Shown here piece by piece: positions 33,656-44,898 of a stretch of DNA of 64,000 bases. The DNA comes from Phlebopus portentosus. Lineage: Eukaryota > Basidiomycota > Agaricomycetes > Boletales > Boletinellaceae. Made by a program: the position numbers and the translations under genes. How positions within the stretch are numbered: position 1 is the first letter of the stretch; every line of letters begins with the position of its first letter. A model generated the notes under the pieces. The model was given only the letters and a program-made list of their open reading frames with translations. It did no database searches and was not told where the DNA came from. The DNA lies in NCBI GenBank assembly GCA_037892935.1, contig JAYXKI010000009.1, positions 1,364,001 through 1,428,000 of the forward strand. Direction: 5' to 3'.

Positions 33656-35194
33656 CCTCCGGTTCGTGCGTGACCGTGTCAACGTGACCGCGCTTTCCGA
33701 TGACTGGGGGTCGGCAAATCCCAAGTTCAACGCGTGCGCGTGATTTTCGTCGGAGCTTCAAAATATCGCTATAATAGGCAATTCACGTAGATCGCAGTTA
33801 CAACAATTTTACTTTTGACCATGCATGTACTGTACTTCTCCTCTTGCCAATACAACTCAAACCTGCAAATTATTTGGGTCCAAAATGAGTTTCTTTGCTC
33901 TTATTTCTCTTATTCTGCAAATTCTCGGGGAAATTCACATGCTTCTCTTGATCTGCAGTAGCTTCTGTCTGGTAGAATAATTAAACATCCTGCAACCACA
34001 TCATCAAAAATCTTGCTTTTTTTTACATATTCTTGCTATATCATGTCATAGGGACAGCTCTATGGAGCCAGAATTCTTGTTTATTGCCTCCAAGCTCAGA
34101 TATTTATTTTATCTTCGAGAATTTTGCAAATTTTGAGAAACGGAGACCATAGGATTGAAGACATACATGCAAAAGTAAAATATACAAGTTTTCGTAGCAA
34201 TCTATGGCGTGTGGAAATTATGATGTTGAGTCGAAGATGGAGGGCTTTTTGTTGTAAATTCTATTGAAACTCCGACGGCGGCAGATCCTGCCAGACTCGT
34301 GGGAACGCACGCAAGTCACTTGAGTGTTGCCGATCCCCACGATGACTGCATCCTGCGCAGCCTTATTGATTCCGATAGGGAGGTATCCCTGCGTTCTTGC
34401 ATGCGAGTGCCAGGTGAGGTTGCTTAGAACACGAGCTCGCCAGGCAAGAACAACTCGTGAAATCGACTTGAATTTCACTTCTGACATTAATTGCGCGCGT
34501 TCGCCCCTGACGATCAATTTAAACGCTCGCTTATCAGTAGCCCTCGTGGGATTGGGTGACGTGGCATTCCCAGAGAATCATTCTGCCTCTCCTGAGGCTG
34601 AATTTTCAGTCATGATAAGCCTGGAAAGAGAGAGCGGGAGGGGGTCTGATGCCATTGACCACAGAGGGAAAAGAAGTTTCTGGAAGCTCCATTGATATGC
34701 AGTGTGAGCTTGTTGCTGCACGGCATTATCGCTGCGGGAGAAAAAAAAATGAGGGAGAAGTCTTCTCGTGGTCATTCACGGTGCAATTCTCATATAAGTA
34801 ATTTCAAATCAGTGCTGAATACCTGATTCAGCGGATACGAGCCCGACGGAAGGTCTGCGGTCTCAACTTAATTATCCCTCTTTCACTTAAATAGTGTGTT
34901 TACTCGTGATAATCGATCTAAAGTCTGGACTCAGGTGGTGTATTTTTCTTTTTTCCGAAAATACAATAATAAGAATAGATTGGAAGGCAGAACCTCGAGG
35001 GCATGCCTCTTTGTTGGTGCCGGAGCCACCACCGGATGTGTGCGCCTTCCACCGGCTTATCGATCGTGCTTTGCCTTGTAAATGTCGTCCCTACGCAACT
35101 CGAAATCGAATGTCTGGTGGATCGATGAAGTGTCGACCATATCTGGTTCTTCTATTGTATTCTCGTTCTGTCATCGGTCACGACTATTGCTTGA
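33656..35194. other. AT-rich region with no supported gene
   Basis: About 1.5 kb lying between the T units and the F-box remnant F8. Frames up to 123 codons (34324-34695 plus, 34218-34517 minus) overlap on opposite strands and have no recognisable features or splice partners. Nothing else is seen. Confidence 0.45.
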
Positions 35195-35765
35195 ATGCCG
35201 CCGCTAAAATGTCTGAGCGTGAAGTTTGTTCCAGGTCACTTGCGACTAGGAATATTGGTTTTCATCTACCTGGACTTATTCTTTCCTATCATCAGCGAGA
35301 ACAATCAAGAAGCTGGAAATTCGTGTGGGCGATGTGCTCGACCAAGATGGACCGACGAGCTTGCCTACGCTTTCAATGCCCTATCTTGCCATGCTTGGCA
35401 ACGTGATCGAATCACTTATGGATTTTTCCACTGCCGAGAGCGCAAGAATCCATTTCGATTCTCTTCAACGACTATATATTCGTGTCGACTCCGTCTACCG
35501 TGCGAATGTTCCTGAGAGCATTTTGTTTAGTAAATCGACTATCAGAGCACTGGACATCGGGAGTTCCCTATCTGAACAATTAGATCTTGGGCACATTCTG
35601 CAACATTTTGAAATCCTTACTCTCAGACGCAGATACATAAGGAGTGGTGATCAATTTATGTTCGACAACAGCTCGCTACGGAAGTTTCAGCTCGCATCAT
35701 ATCCGTTTGGTGCACTTTGCCGACTTTGCGAAATTCGACCGACGTATCATCCTAGCCGCGCGTAA
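35195..35765 (+). pseudogene. Degenerate F-box/leucine-rich remnant F8
   Basis: Leucine-rich fragments in two frames: LKCLSVKFV early on, then TIKKLEIRVGDVLDQDGPTS, FDSLQRLYIRV, TIRALDIGSSLSEQL, HILQHFEILTL and SSLRKFQLAS. These resemble the C-terminal leucine-rich part of basidiomycete F-box proteins but are not closely similar to F1-F4. No F-box or start is found upstream, and the frame changes near 35,290, so it is best read as a broken gene end. Confidence 0.45.
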
Positions 35766-36257
35766 TGTTTTTGCGGGTTTTGGTCGACATGATGTCCAAC
35801 TCAATTGCTTCTTTCCGTCAAAAATGGACACGTATTGTATCGTACTACCCATATCTTGCCCGCAATGCACGAGGCCGTCAATTCTCATCTTTGTTGAGCT
35901 CTGTTCTTACTTCTCAGGCCAGCAAAGATCCATAGGAACCGTCTTGCCCTCTTATTGCTTGTATCTGCGTTCCATGAGTCGAGCATTTGATTTACAAGTA
36001 ACTATTACCCACATTCGTACGTACTATTTCTTTATTTTTCATTCCATCCCAATATGCAACATGTTCTCCGCGAATAATAGACTTTCCTTGCGAGGGCTGG
36101 GTATACCTTGCATTGGTCACTTCAGGAACGTGCAAGCTGAGGCGGAAAGCTAAGCGACAGTTTGAAGACGGTGATTGTTTATGCTTTCGGAATACCATAG
36201 TTGAATTAGCAATATGTTCCCACGATTTGAAGTGTTACGCCAAGAAAATGTGAGCGC

Positions 36258-36275
36258 ATATATATATATATATAT
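36258..36275. repeat. (AT)n tract
   Basis: About nine AT repeats, roughly 110 bases before the D1 start codon. Possibly only a microsatellite. Confidence 0.75.
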
Positions 36276-36347
36276 TTATTCATCTCAACCTGTGCGCCGA
36301 CGACTAGTGTGCCTTTCCCATCCCTCCTCACTCTCCCACACGCAACA

Positions 36348-36355
36348 TATATAAG
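36348..36355 (+). promoter_or_regulatory. TATA box of D1
   Basis: TATATAAG 35 bases before the D1 ATG, after a C/T-rich stretch. The leader would be very short. Confidence 0.55.
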
Positions 36356-36382
36356 CACACTTGACCAGATTACACGCTCGCC

Positions 36383-37473
36383 ATGGTCATCATCCTCGAC
36401 GAGAAGCAAATGTTACCCGCCCCGCCTCCTTACCCAGCCTCGGAATCAGATCCTCCGCCTTTACCTCCGTTTCCTGGTACGGAATCAAGTAGTTCTGCTT
36501 TGAACCGCCCGCCAGCGACTTTTGATGCTCTGCCGCCACATGTGATTCTGCATATTGTTAACTTGACGTTGACGCCGAGAAAGGGAAGACCGGATGTAGA
36601 GTATACGCGGAAAGTGTTATACTGGATGACGATTTGCTTGAGATTGGTGAATCGATCTTTGTACATTGGTGTGTACATGCAGTCTGTCGTCCTTCCGGAC
36701 ATCGTACTTATATGATGGCATAGCTTGCATGCACGTTCTCCGCTCGACATACCTACCGGCTTACTTATCTATGATCAAACCTCCGTATACCTCCGATCCT
36801 TTCCCACTTTTGACTCCTGGTTCCGGTACATCAGGTGTGATCGTCAGCAGTTCAACGTTGGTCTCGCCTATCAACTCCGTACAGCGTGAGACGCAAGTCC
36901 TCGATATGTTCTTGGCTGCAAAAGTCCGCGAGGACGTGTGGGCGGATGATTCGGAATTACATCTCGAGGTGTGTTCATATCGCTCAGATTCTTAGAACAT
37001 CTACTCACTTTTCTATAACAGCGAGAAGAGGCGTTTCAGGATCTGTTCTCTGTATTACAACCAAAAGCTTGTTTAGAAGACTTGGTACGGACATACGGAA
37101 CGGCAGCAGGGATCATTTCCGTCAGCTCAAGCACAGGAACGACTATCATCGCCTCCGCCCCTGTCCCTCTTCCTCACCATCCTCATCAACATTTCCTTCT
37201 ACACCTTCACCATCCTCGTCATCTTTCCCATCACATTCATTCTTTCGACCTCGAGCAAGCGCCGGTTCTCGAGTGACGCGTCGCGTACCGTTCAGCTCTC
37301 TGACCTGCTCTTTTGGCCCGAGAAGCGCCGGATTGGTCCTGACGAGTAAGAGCGGGAAGCGGACGATAGTTGAAGTCCCCCGTGCGAGAGACGAGAAGCT
37401 CGAGATTGCTGCGAAAAGACTTGTGAGGGGTCTCGAAGAATGGGCGAGGGAGAATTATACGACGAATATTTAA
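36383..37473 (+). CDS. Uncharacterised family D protein, copy D1 (frame break near the 3' end)
   Basis: Member of a hypothetical family common in mushrooms; no function assigned. Exons 36383-36668 and 36724-36968 join in frame and continue at 37022. The N-terminus is acidic and Pro-rich (MVIILDEKQMLPAPPPYP), followed by an F-box-like LPPHVILHIVNLTL, then VLYWMTICLRLVNRSLYIACMHVLRSTYLPAY, a hydrophobic conserved core. QRETQVLDMFLAAKVREDVW and REEAFQDLF...LEDLVRTYG follow. The conserved C-terminus (VPFSSLTCSFGPRSAGLVL, KRTIVEVPRARDEKLEIAAKR) lies in a different frame, entered somewhere between about 37,110 and 37,200, and I found no convincing intron there. Either a 1-base shift or an unrecognised splice is involved. 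D2 shows the intact arrangement. Confidence 0.65.
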
Positions 37474-37797
37474 GTACGAGTTCGGTTTGAACGACGATTG
37501 GATTGGACATATAGTAATGCATCTTCTGAGCAATTATCCCTGCCTGATTTGTTTGTCTTTCATAGTTATTATGATATATTGGACATACCGTACTCACGAC
37601 GAACAATGTAAAACCATCCCTGTACACAGCTATGAATTTTATTCAGATGTAAGAAAGATTAGAAAAGAAAAAGAAAAAACACGTCGACAGATATCTAAAC
37701 AATGTTAGCTATTAGAAAGCGAGGTGCTTAGGGTTTTCAAGATAGCTTCGATCGATGAAGTAGACGGGTCCAGAATCAGGTTGTTGCTATCCGTGAA

Positions 37798-39344
37798 CTA
37801 GTCAAGAAAAGCAAGATAGGCGTCTTCGAGGTTAAAAGAACCGTTTCTACACTTCGGGCAGTCTTGAAACTCAAACTGAACGGCATTGAGACCGGAATCA
37901 AGCAAAACTGCACGTATATGGTATACACAATCCCTGAGGCGCGATGGGTTTCCCGATCGGCGGAAGCCACGGAAGCGTATCAGACGGATCTGGTGCGAGC
38001 TGACAGTGCCGACGCAATTGAAACGTACGAGTGCGTATTCTGCATATCCTTCATATGGCAACACAAGTACTTCGACCTGCGGAGGAATGTGACAAAGGTC
38101 AATGCTCGTGAATGGCGGTAGCTCCAGCTCTGTGAACGATGGGTTGCTTTGGAGAATGTCTTGAAACGGACCATCATTGGTTGTCCGCATGGGAGAATGA
38201 GCCTCGTTGAGCAACACTAGGGTCTGGAGAGAGGAGGATCGAATCTTCCGCGCAACGATTGAGGCAGACCTCATCGAAACTTTTAGAAACCCCAAGGAAA
38301 GCTTGACGAGTCCAGGAAGCCGAACCGGTTTGTGATCGGGCACTTCCTGCTCGGCGTCCTCGGTCCTGAGCTCCACGCAAACGCTTAGGTCCTGCAGCGC
38401 GCTCGCAGAAGACAGGACGTCCAATAAGTTTGCCAGGGCCATCACCTCCCGTAAATTAAGGGATAGCTTCACCAGGTTTCTTGCCATCGAGTTGTGCGGA
38501 AGGAAGTCTGCATCCAGAGTGTGAAGCAATGGCATTTCAAAAATTTGCTGGGGATGCTGTAAAGCGAGGACGTCGGATTTTCTGGATGATAGCACTTGCA
38601 GGCTCGGAAAGTGAAGGAACCCCAGACGACGTCGAACCTCTTCCGCAGCTTCCATTGAGAGATAGTTAATTGAGAGCTCCTCTAAGCAGGAGTGGAAAGA
38701 GAATATAGCAGTGGCAGAATCCAACCCTTTGCCACTGACACCTTTCTGCGGCCAAATAATTGCTTTTAACGACAGAAACGCACTTCTCTCTGCTATGGCA
38801 AGTATCTGTTCCCGGTCCCATTTAGATGACAACCGGATCCTCCGCCAAATAGCCGGAGACCGATTGACTATAGAACGGAATTGCTTGGACACGTGCGACA
38901 AGGCTATCGTAGACTTCATATCGCTAGTGGCATCGAGGAATATCCGTGGAAGAAGCTCGGTCGGAAGACGATTGAGACCGTACTTCATAGCAGAGGAGTC
39001 GATGTGAGACTGGAGAGGCTTCAAAGCTTTTTTCGAAGGGCCCAACATTTTATCAATAGCTGTCTGGCTGTCGCTTAAAGTACTGTAAAAATGATGTGCA
39101 GTCGCTCGCAAGAATCCAAGAGTCTTGAAGGGATCCGGATAATCCTCGACGTCGCTATTATGGATATTATTATCGGAGGAAGAAGGTGCGCAACGAAGAC
39201 TGAAAATGCTTACATTTTTTGGAGTGTGGATGCACATTTATCAATCACTCGCCATAGACCATCTGCAGCGTGTCGGAACCTGTCCAGAGCGCCAGACAGT
39301 TCGTCCTCCACATCGAGGAACGGATTGACCATGTTGCTGCACAT
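37798..39344 (-). CDS. F-box/leucine-rich protein copy F3
   Basis: Intact family member. Exons 39344-39214 (131 nt) and 39154-37798 (1,357 nt) join over a 59-nt intron to 1,488 nt, 495 residues. Leader MCSNMVNPFLDVEDELSGAL, then the conserved DYPDPFKTLGFLRAT segment, F-box NRLPTELLPRIFLDA near residue 105, and leucine-rich region including HSCLEELSINYLSME, FPSLQVLSS, LPGLVKLSLG and NPSFTELELPPF. The end (EDAYLAFLD) is slightly shorter than in F2. It would act as an SCF adaptor by family. It faces D1 tail to tail. Confidence 0.85.
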
Positions 39345-39899
39345 TGGATTTGCGCTGTGATTGCAAGTTTCGTCAGAATAGAGATAACAAATTTGCAGTA
39401 AATAATGATACTTACTTGTGGTACACTATTGCAGAGAGTGAGAGTGAATGAGAGAGAGTGTGTGACTTGATCGGAGCCGGTGTGCTGGCAGTTCCGGCAC
39501 AACCCGAGTTGTTTGGCATTGTTTGTGACACCTGAAATTCATGGAATAAATATGTCTGCAAATAATTGAGAGTATATTTTCGGAGGGTGATCCTCAACAA
39601 ATGACGGTAGAGAATTCTTCAGGACAATAGTTGTTGAACCTCCCCGCGAGTGAGAAACCAAGGAGTCTTGTGCATAGCACTGGGTTGGATATAGTATTTG
39701 ACTGATTTCTTCAGCTCAGTAAAAACGCAGTGACAGTAGTGGCTTTTATCAGAGGGAGTATTGCTTGCTACATTGTGACCTTTCTTTTGGGAGATATATG
39801 TCTTTGCAGAGCAGAACCTTATTAGGAAGGATAACTGCCAGTATAGCAGAATGGATAGTCGGCATTTTCAGATCATGATGGGGATCTTGTAAATCGATT
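39345..39899. other. Promoter and 5'UTR intron of F3
   Basis: Matches the upstream regions of F1 and F4. A 5'UTR intron runs from about 39,417 (minus-strand gtaagt) to the acceptor at about 39,357. No gene is seen. Confidence 0.5.
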
Positions 39900-40620
39900 A
39901 GCCAACAGATAAAGGGAAATGTTAGTTGTTATCATCGAGAAATCCTGCATTTCTTGTTGTCAATAAATGCAAGTCCTGCATCATTGAGACCGAAAGTCCC
40001 ATCAGCAATCATTAAACTTGCAGCTCTGTGAATGATGAGAAACCTTAAGTTACATTGGAGATTAGGAAACTTCGTGGCAGTTACGGATGGCCATATAGAC
40101 ACCCAGGGCACGGAGAGACGAAAAACGAAAATTCTGCGCAAGGGAGGAGATCACTTCTGTTGGGTCCATATCTTGATCTTCCCATATTAATATTGTGAAT
40201 CGAAGCCCAGAAAGTTCAGGCAGCTGAACCTCTGGCCCATTGACCACTTCAAGCTCATCCTCGTCCATTTGATAAACGTGAATATTTAGCGCTTGTACCG
40301 CTGTCATCGAAGATGGAAAACCCAACAGATTTCCAAGGTTGACTTCCTCGATATTTAGGCGAGCTCAACCAAGCTTCCGGGGTCATGTGGAACGAAGTCT
40401 GCATCCAGGATGCAAGGCGTCGGCATTTCAGAATTCCACCGCGGTTGCAGTAGTGCAGTATTGAGCGTCCGCCGAAACACCAACTTTTGCAGGACGGGAG
40501 AATGAAGCCGGGAAAGATGACCTCGGACCACCTCTGAGATTTTGTAACTGCCCCAAACCATGAGATGAGTTCTCCTCTAGACTCCAATGAAAAGAGAAGA
40601 TAGGATTATCAGAAGGCAAT
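39900..40620 (-). pseudogene. Degenerate F-box-family remnant F5
   Basis: Minus-strand fragments of a more distant F-box relative (FSFHWSLEENSSHGLG, VQLPELSGLRFTILIW, SSLRALGVYMA) in several frames with no F-box or start. The same DNA recurs as F7 between F1 and F2. At about 40,460 it shows the single CTCAATAC site that is duplicated around the MITE in F7. Confidence 0.62.
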
Positions 40621-40928
40621 GTGTATCTTTCTCGCAGTCAATGGCGGCTCCGATTGGTTGACGGGCTTTTCCTTAGCTATGATGTATTATTGGATATACT
40701 CACGCTGCATAATGTAAACCACACCAGTCCATAGCTATGAGTTCTATTCAGATGGGAGAGAGAGATTAGGAGAAAGAAACGTCAAATTCGCAAAAGTACA
40801 TATATCTAAGCAATGCTAGCTACGGGAAAGCGAGCTACTTGGGCTTTCAAGATAGTCTCGATCGATGAAGTAGATGGGACCAGAAATCAGTTGTCGCGAT
40901 CCGTGAACTAGTAAGAGTCATCATCGTC

Positions 40929-42452
40929 TTAGCCTTCATCATCAAGGAAAGCACGATGAACGTCCTTGAAATCGAAAGACCCTTTTCTAAACCTCCAGTA
41001 GTTTTGAAACTCAAACTGAACGGCATTGAGACCGGAACCAAGCAAAACTTCACGTAGATGGTATACACAACCCTTGAAGCGCGATGAGTGTACCCGTTCA
41101 CGGGAGCCACGGAAGCGTATCAGACGGATCTGGTGCGAGCCGACAGTGCCGGAGCATTTGAGAGATTGCCGTACGTCCCCTACATACCGAAGCTCCAACA
41201 TCAGTACTTCGACCTGCGGAGGGATGTGACAAAGGTCAATGCTCGTGAATGACGACAGCTCCAGCTCTGTGAACGATGGGTTATTTTCAAGAATGTCTTG
41301 AAACGGACCACCACTGGTCGTCTGCATACGGAGAGATTCTCCGAAGCGGGAACCTACGTTGCCCAACACTAAGGTTCGAAGAGACGGGGAACAAATTTTC
41401 TGCGCGACGATTGAGGCAGGCTTCATCATGCTTTCCGACGCCCTAAAGGAAAGCTTGACGAGTCCAGGCAGCCGGACTGGTTTGTGATCAGGCACTTCCT
41501 GTTCGATTTCATCGGCATTGAACCATACGCAAATGCTTAGGTCCTGCAGCGCGTTCGTGGAAGACAAGAAATCCAATAAGCTCGCCAAGGACTCGGACCG
41601 TAAATCAAGGGATAGCTTGAACAAGCTTCTTGCCAGCGAGCTATGTGGAAGGAAGTTTGCGTTCAGAATGCGAAGCAACGGCATCTCAACTGAGGATGCC
41701 GTAAAGCGAGAATACGCGAATCTTTGCATGATAGCACTTCCAGACTCGGAAAGTGCAGCAGCAAGGTTAATTGAGAGCTCCTCTAAACAGGAGAGTAAAG
41801 AAAAGATAGCAGCAACAGAATCTGACTCATCGTCTCTGAATCTGGCAAATTCTCGCTGCTCGATATCTGCTTTTAACGACCGAAAGGCACTTCTCTCTGC
41901 TATGGCAAGTATCTGTTCCCGGTCCCATTTAGATGACAGCCAGAACCTCTGCCAAATGGCCGGAGAGCGATTGACTATAGAACGGAACTGCTTGGACACG
42001 TGTGACAACGCTACCGTTGACTTGACATTGATAGCGGCATCGAGGAATATCCGTGAAAGAAGTTCGGTCGGAAGGCGATTGAGACCGTACTTCATAGCAG
42101 AGGAGTCGACGTGAGACTGAAGATGCCCAAAAGTCTCTACCATCTCATCGGCGGCTTTCCTGCTGTTGTCGCTTAAAATACCATAATGACGTACAGTCGC
42201 TCGCAAGGATCGAAGGGCCTTGAAAGGATCTGGATAATCTTCAACATCGCTGTTGAGACAATCATGGGTAAATTATTAATGAAGAAGATACGCAATGAAG
42301 ACTGGAAATGCTTACATTTTTTGGAGTGTAGATGCGCAGTCACCAATCGCCCGCCATAGATCATCTGCAGCATGTCGGAACCTGTCCAGAGCGCTAGACA
42401 GTACTAGTTCGTCAGCCCCATCGAGGAACGTGTTGACCGTTTTGTTACACAT
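40929..42452 (-). CDS. F-box/leucine-rich protein copy F4
   Basis: Intact family member. Exons 42452-42316 (137 nt) and 42249-40929 (1,321 nt) join over a 66-nt intron to 1,458 nt, 485 residues. Exon 1 is two codons longer than in F1-F3 (extra residues in GADELVLSSALDRF). The F-box NRLPTELLSRIFLDA is followed by the conserved ALSHVSKQFRSIVNRSPAIW. The middle differs from the other copies (LSESGSAIMQRFAYSRF replaces the MEDAEEVRRRLGF segment) and is shorter. Leucine-rich segments LPGLVKLSFRA, SPSLRTLVLG and NPSFTELELSSF follow. Presumed SCF adaptor. Confidence 0.85.
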
Positions 42453-43029
42453 TATTTTGCTCTGTGATAGCAAGTTTGGTCAGTATAGAAATGAGATGTT
42501 TGCAGAATGATACTTACTTATGGGAGACTATTGCAACGAGAGTGAATGAGAGAGAGTGACTCGATCGGAGCCGGTGGGCGTGTTGGCAGCTTCGGCATAA
42601 CCCGAGCTATTTTGCATACGCCTGAAATTAATATTCATAGAATAAATATTAGTGCAAATGATTGAGAGTATATATTTGGAGGGTGATCCTCATACTGAAA
42701 CCTGAACTATAAACAAATGACAAGATGATTTTCTCCAGAACAATAGCTGTTGGACCTCTCCGCGAGTGAGAAACCAGGGAGCCTTGTGCATAGCACGGAG
42801 TTGGATGTGTTTGACTGATTTCTTCAGCTCGGCCGAAGTGCATCAATACTGCAGTGACAGTAGTGGCGGGAGTGATCGCTTGCCACCTTGTGATCATGCT
42901 TTTGGGAGATGTATGTCTGAGCAAAGCAGAACCTTGTAAGGAAGGATACATATGAAACAGGACAAAGATACAGTACATTATACAAGACCAAAGACCCGGT
43001 ACCAAAAATGAGACGTCGAACTAACTGCC
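42453..43029. other. Promoter and 5'UTR intron of F4
   Basis: Matches the upstream DNA of F1 and F3 up to about 42,900, including the block near 42,660 with the TATA-like atatatttgg context. No gene is supported. Confidence 0.5.
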
Positions 43030-44220
43030 AGTATAGCAGAATGGGGTGTCAGGTAGGTCGGAATGGGAATTTTGCGGATCGATGAGCCAACGGATAAAGG
43101 GAAAGGTGAGATGTTATCATCGAGAAATCCGACATTTTTTGTCGCCAGTAAAGGCAAGTTCTACATCATTGAGACGGAGAGTTCCATTCCTAAGTTTGTA
43201 ACAATCATCAAACTTGAACTGAACGCCATGGTGATCGGAACCAAGGAGAACATCGTATGACTCCTGAACCAACAATTTCCACAGCAGTCTATCCTTTCGG
43301 GGGTACCACGGACCTATAAACGGTAGAACCTCAACTTGATGAGGGATGCACCAAAGGTCGACAATATAAAGTCCCGAGAGCTGCAGCTCTGTGTTTGATG
43401 GGCTAACTTAACTTACATTCGAGTTTCGCATACTTTGTGACAGTTACGGATGGCCAGTTTAACATCCAGGGCATGGAGAGATGAAGAATAAATCTTTTGC
43501 GCAAAGATGGAGGCCACTTCTGTGCCCATCCTGATCTTCTCACCACCTCTGGGATTTTATACCCGAAACCACGAACCGAGGGCTCCTCCAGACTCGAGTG
43601 AAAAGAGAAGATGGCATTAATAGAAGGCAATGCCGTATCTTTCTCGCAGTCAATAACCGCTTTGAAGGATTGACCATTTCGCTTTTTATCGTACGAATCT
43701 GTTCAATGCTCCATATGGATGACAGCGGAAACTTCTGCCAGAAACACGGAGATCCGTTTTCTAGAGAACGGAACCTCTGGTACACGTGCGGCAGCGCTAT
43801 CGTTGACATGCAGAATCATGCAGAATTTGTGAAAGCAGCTCGTTCGGCAGGCGATTGAGGCCATATTCAATACAGCACTGGAAATCATCCAAAGCTCCAC
43901 GGAGGCGATTCATCCTCCTATCAGAAGGCTCCTTGACGATGTGCGAAGTCTCGTAAAAGCGTCGCGCCTAGGCCTGACCAATGATCATTCGTCTGCACTC
44001 GGGAGCCTCAACGGGATCGTCGAAATCCTCGATATCGCTGATCAAACGTTTATGTCCGTCAATGGGAGAACAAATCATGAGAGATTGACGGTTCTTACAC
44101 GTTTTGGAGTGAAGACGAACGCTCTTTGACCAATCTCCACAGATGACCTGTGGCATGTCGTAAGCCTAGCCATAGCATGAGACAGTTCACCGGCACTGTC
44201 AAGAAACGAGTTGACCACTT
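43030..44220 (-). pseudogene. Degenerate F-box-family remnant F6
   Basis: Minus-strand pieces resemble the family: ALPHVYQRFRSLENGSPCFWQKFPLSSIWSIEQIRTI corresponds to ALSHVSKQFRSIVNRSPAIWQRF...DREQILAI in F1-F4, and FSFHSSLEEPSVRGFG resembles F5. The frame is broken repeatedly and no intact F-box is present. An exon-1-like stretch with a gtaagaac donor lies near 44,100-44,200. A dead copy at the outer edge of the F-box cluster. Confidence 0.6.
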
Positions 44221-44898
44221 GGACTTCGTGACTCACCAGACTCGGAAGGAGACTGTCTAGTCGGAAATAAAGACGATGGTCGGATTTGCTGGGGATACTT
44301 GCTTATACTGTAAGAACACTAGTGAGAGCGAGAGTATGACATTGAATTTTTTCGCAACAGCAAAGAAAGATGGATGTTGGTTTTCATATCATTTGACTTG
44401 CTTCAAGTTCTGAAGATAGAAATTGCTCTAATTGAAATAAGGTGAATATACGACTTATGTGTATCAATACTTAAAATTACTAGGAATACTTACAGATAAA
44501 TCTATCAATGCACACCCATCATCAGCATTTGTTGTACAGTAGAGTTATCGGTCGTGCTGGCCGCGGAGTCGCATGACTTGACTCGCAAGAGGCGCTGAGG
44601 CTGCGGACCGTGAGCACATCACTGCGCTTTGACCGCACTCTTCATGCTGATTTTGCGGTGCGCTCTCGCTCTCTCTACCTTGAACCACGACCACGATCAC
44701 GACCGCTGTGTCTACGTAACCCGACTGGTCCCAAGCAGGAAGCCGGAACAGCAAAGAGGAGAGGATTATTAGTTGTGAGCTGGAGACTGGGCCAGTGTGG
44801 AAGAACGGTGGTGTAGCCCATTGATCTCTCTGCGAAGTTCAGTTGGTATTCGCTCAATCCGCAGCTAGACCTGTGGAGTACGGTTATTCTAGTAAGAA
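44221..44898. other. Region between F6 and D2
   Basis: About 680 bases with no supported gene. It should contain the D2 promoter, but no clear TATA box is visible. Confidence 0.45.

Larger units (their letters stand above)
22600..33700. repeat. Four tandem units carrying family T genes
   Basis: Each unit holds, left to right, a non-coding flank, a family T gene on the minus strand, its TATA box and a conserved upstream block ('cgcctgatgcacgagg', 'ctgtgctgagtagtttg'). TATA boxes fall at 24,536, 28,050, 30,868 and 33,648, spaced about 3.5, 2.8 and 2.8 kb. Units 3 and 4 are closest in their flanks while units 2 and 3 are closest in the 5' half of the gene, a mosaic pattern. Unit 4 lacks the far upstream block. 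Confidence 0.8.
35766..36382. other. Region upstream of D1
   Basis: No gene is supported on either strand. It contains an AT dinucleotide tract at about 36,258-36,275 and ends with the TATA box of D1. Confidence 0.45.
36383..42900 (-). repeat. Right arm of the inverted duplication (matches 14,790-20,402)
   Basis: Read on the minus strand this arm holds F4, remnant F5, F3 and then D1 tail to tail. The left arm read on the plus strand holds F1, remnant F7, F2 and then a D fragment tail to tail. Order, orientation, promoters and even the decayed member correspond. The arms are separated by about 16 kb. Confidence 0.75.

Noticed and set aside
34218..34695. Overlapping frames on both strands in the AT-rich region
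   Set aside because: No domain, no splice partners and no matching copy elsewhere in the window.
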